Source of the DNA: Staphylococcus arlettae
GTDB lineage: Bacteria; Bacillota; Bacilli; Staphylococcales; Staphylococcaceae
DNA length: 64,000 nt
Assembly (NCBI RefSeq): GCF_002902345.1
Contig: NZ_PPQB01000010.1
Location: forward strand, 151,185-215,184
Direction: 5' to 3'
Shown here piece by piece: positions 63,257 through 64,000 of the stretch; the stretch's first letter is position 1, and every line of letters begins with the position of its first letter. The translations under genes were made by a program, and so were the position numbers. The notes beneath the pieces were generated by a model that did no database searches, had not been told where the DNA came from, and saw only the letters and a program-made list of their open reading frames with translations.

Positions 63257-63732
63257 TTAACTCCAACCTTTTTTAGTTTTTACATCAAATACATAGCCAG
63301 ATTTACTTTGAAAGTAATGAACAGAAACCTTTTTCCCTTTTACATAACCATTTTTGTATACTTTAACCCATCTACCAGATTCGATTTTCCACAAATCTTT
63401 GAGCAACGGTTTATTGTTTACAGTGGAATGTTTTGTTCCATTTGAACTGGTTTAAATCCTGCTGGGTATTTTGGAGCATATTTTATACTTTTATACGCCT
63501 TCATTCCATGTTTAATAATGAACCTAACTATCGCATTTCGATTTTCATAGTGTTGTGTCGATTTTACAGGAACATAATCTGGTAAATTATCCTGTTCAGC
63601 TTGATTTATACTTTCGTCTAAAGTTCCAATCGAATCAACATCTTCATATTCATTTCCGAGCACTGAAATGAGGGAAGAAATAAATGTAATTAATAGTATT
63701 AAGACTAAAAAAGATATAAATTTATTTTTCAA
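63257..63732 (-). pseudogene. SAR2788-like putative toxin, frameshifted
   Basis: The frame starts at TTG 63732 (AGGAGG upstream, long spacing) with a hydrophobic signal or anchor (residues 4-26), an acidic linker, then RNAIVRFIIKHGMKAYKSIK, and stops at 63418. The missing C-terminus continues in another frame to TAA 63257-63259: STVNNKPLLKDLWKIESG, WVKVYKNGYVKGKKVSVHYF, ending VKTKKGWS. This tail resembles SAR2788-family putative toxins. Loss of one A in GGATTTAAACC (63449-63459) would explain the shift. Either a true inactivation or a sequencing error in a short A-run. Confidence 0.6.
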
Positions 63733-64000
63733 TTTATAGTAATACCTCCTAATATATAATTGTTTATATATTAGCGTGGTAATAAATCAAAATTGAAGTC
63801 TAATATGGAATAAGGTAAAAAATAATAACTTAAGAAGTAAAAAAGCGTTTGTTCTAGCCTTGATACTACTAAAATAACCACACATGTTACTGTGTGGCTG
63901 TTTTAGTAGTATATATACAAATGGAGTATTATATTTATGAGAAAACAAATTGAAAGACTGTATAAGTAAATATTGACGCAATAGCAATCGTTATATAAGA
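63733..64000. other. AT-rich end of window
   Basis: Contains the toxin ribosome site (AGGAGG, minus strand, about 63745-63750) and the large hairpin listed separately. An 11-codon frame ATG AGA AAA...TAA near 63937 has GGAGT upstream but is too short to support as a gene. Confidence 0.4.
63863..63912. terminator. Long hairpin in the accessory region
   Basis: ATACTACTAAAATAACCACACA (63863-63884) pairs with 63891-63912 nearly perfectly (about 20 of 22) around a 6-base loop, with TATATAC after it. No gene ends immediately beside it, so it may end a small RNA or a transcript from beyond the window. Confidence 0.5.

Noticed and set aside
63787-63987. 66-aa minus-strand frame at the window end
   Set aside because: Crosses the long hairpin, no ribosome site, composition of non-coding AT-rich DNA.
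61894-64000. Second copy of the ssrA 3' end as an island boundary
   Set aside because: No repeat of GGTTCAACTCCCGCCGTC was found between ssrA and the end of the window.

Overview
This AT-rich window reads as chromosomal DNA of a Staphylococcus. Gene content and order (sstABCD-murB, tagO, fakB1, comFA-comFC, hpf, secA, prfB, csbA, uvrBA, hprK-lgt, trxB, rapZ-yvcK-whiA, clpP, cggR-gap-pgk-tpiA-gpmI-eno, secG-est-rnr-smpB-ssrA) match the staphylococcal core as I know it. The tmRNA tag GKENNNFAVAA and the GdpS-type GGDEF protein agree. A coagulase-negative species is likely, but I cannot fix the species.

Layout. 1-4.4 kb: iron-siderophore ABC importer (sst) behind a perfect Fur box. 4.4-6.4 kb, minus strand: murB with a CHY zinc-finger gene, and a GrpB-like protein. 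6.4-9.2 kb: EMYY lipoprotein, the bacillithiol-linked YtxJ and a glycerate kinase. 9.2-13.1 kb, minus strand: a two-part threonine/serine exporter with pepT, then gdpS. 13.4-19 kb: tagO (wall teichoic acid), a YigZ-family protein, fakB1, the DNA-uptake pair comFA/comFC, and hpf. 19.2-29.5 kb: secA, prfB with its programmed frameshift, an HD-domain nucleotidase, csbA, and uvrB-uvrA behind a LexA box. 29.6-36.3 kb: a galactitol-type PTS operon (regulator, EIIA, EIIB, EIIC, two zinc dehydrogenases and a 51-residue membrane peptide). 36.5-45.2 kb: hprK-lgt-acetyltransferase-TPR protein, trxB, rapZ-yvcK-whiA and small membrane proteins. 45.2-49.1 kb: tRNA-Arg(CCG) with a structured downstream segment, CtsR-controlled clpP, an SDR epimerase and several small or repeat-rich membrane proteins. 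49.4-56.8 kb: the glycolytic cggR operon. 56.8-61.9 kb: secG, esterase, rnr, smpB and ssrA (tmRNA).

Downstream of ssrA (about 61.9-64 kb) the character changes. Compact operons give way to short unrecognised genes, remnant reading frames with stops, and a two-gene module resembling an SAR2788-like polymorphic toxin with a DUF3969-type partner. The toxin-like gene is frameshifted and its partner is intact. The 3' end of ssrA is a well-known integration site, so this is probably the start of an accessory region, although no second attachment-site copy was seen within the window.

Themes that link genes: iron (Fur/sst), carbon catabolite control (hprK, rapZ/yvcK, cggR), protein quality control (clpP, smpB/ssrA, rnr, trxB), SOS repair (uvrBA) and envelope building (murB, tagO, lgt, secA/secG). 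The least expected observations are two genes (comFA and the gat regulator) whose good ribosome-binding sites face no in-frame ATG/GTG/TTG, the hidden 51-residue gene in the gat operon, the structured segment after tRNA-Arg, and the broken toxin next to its intact partner.
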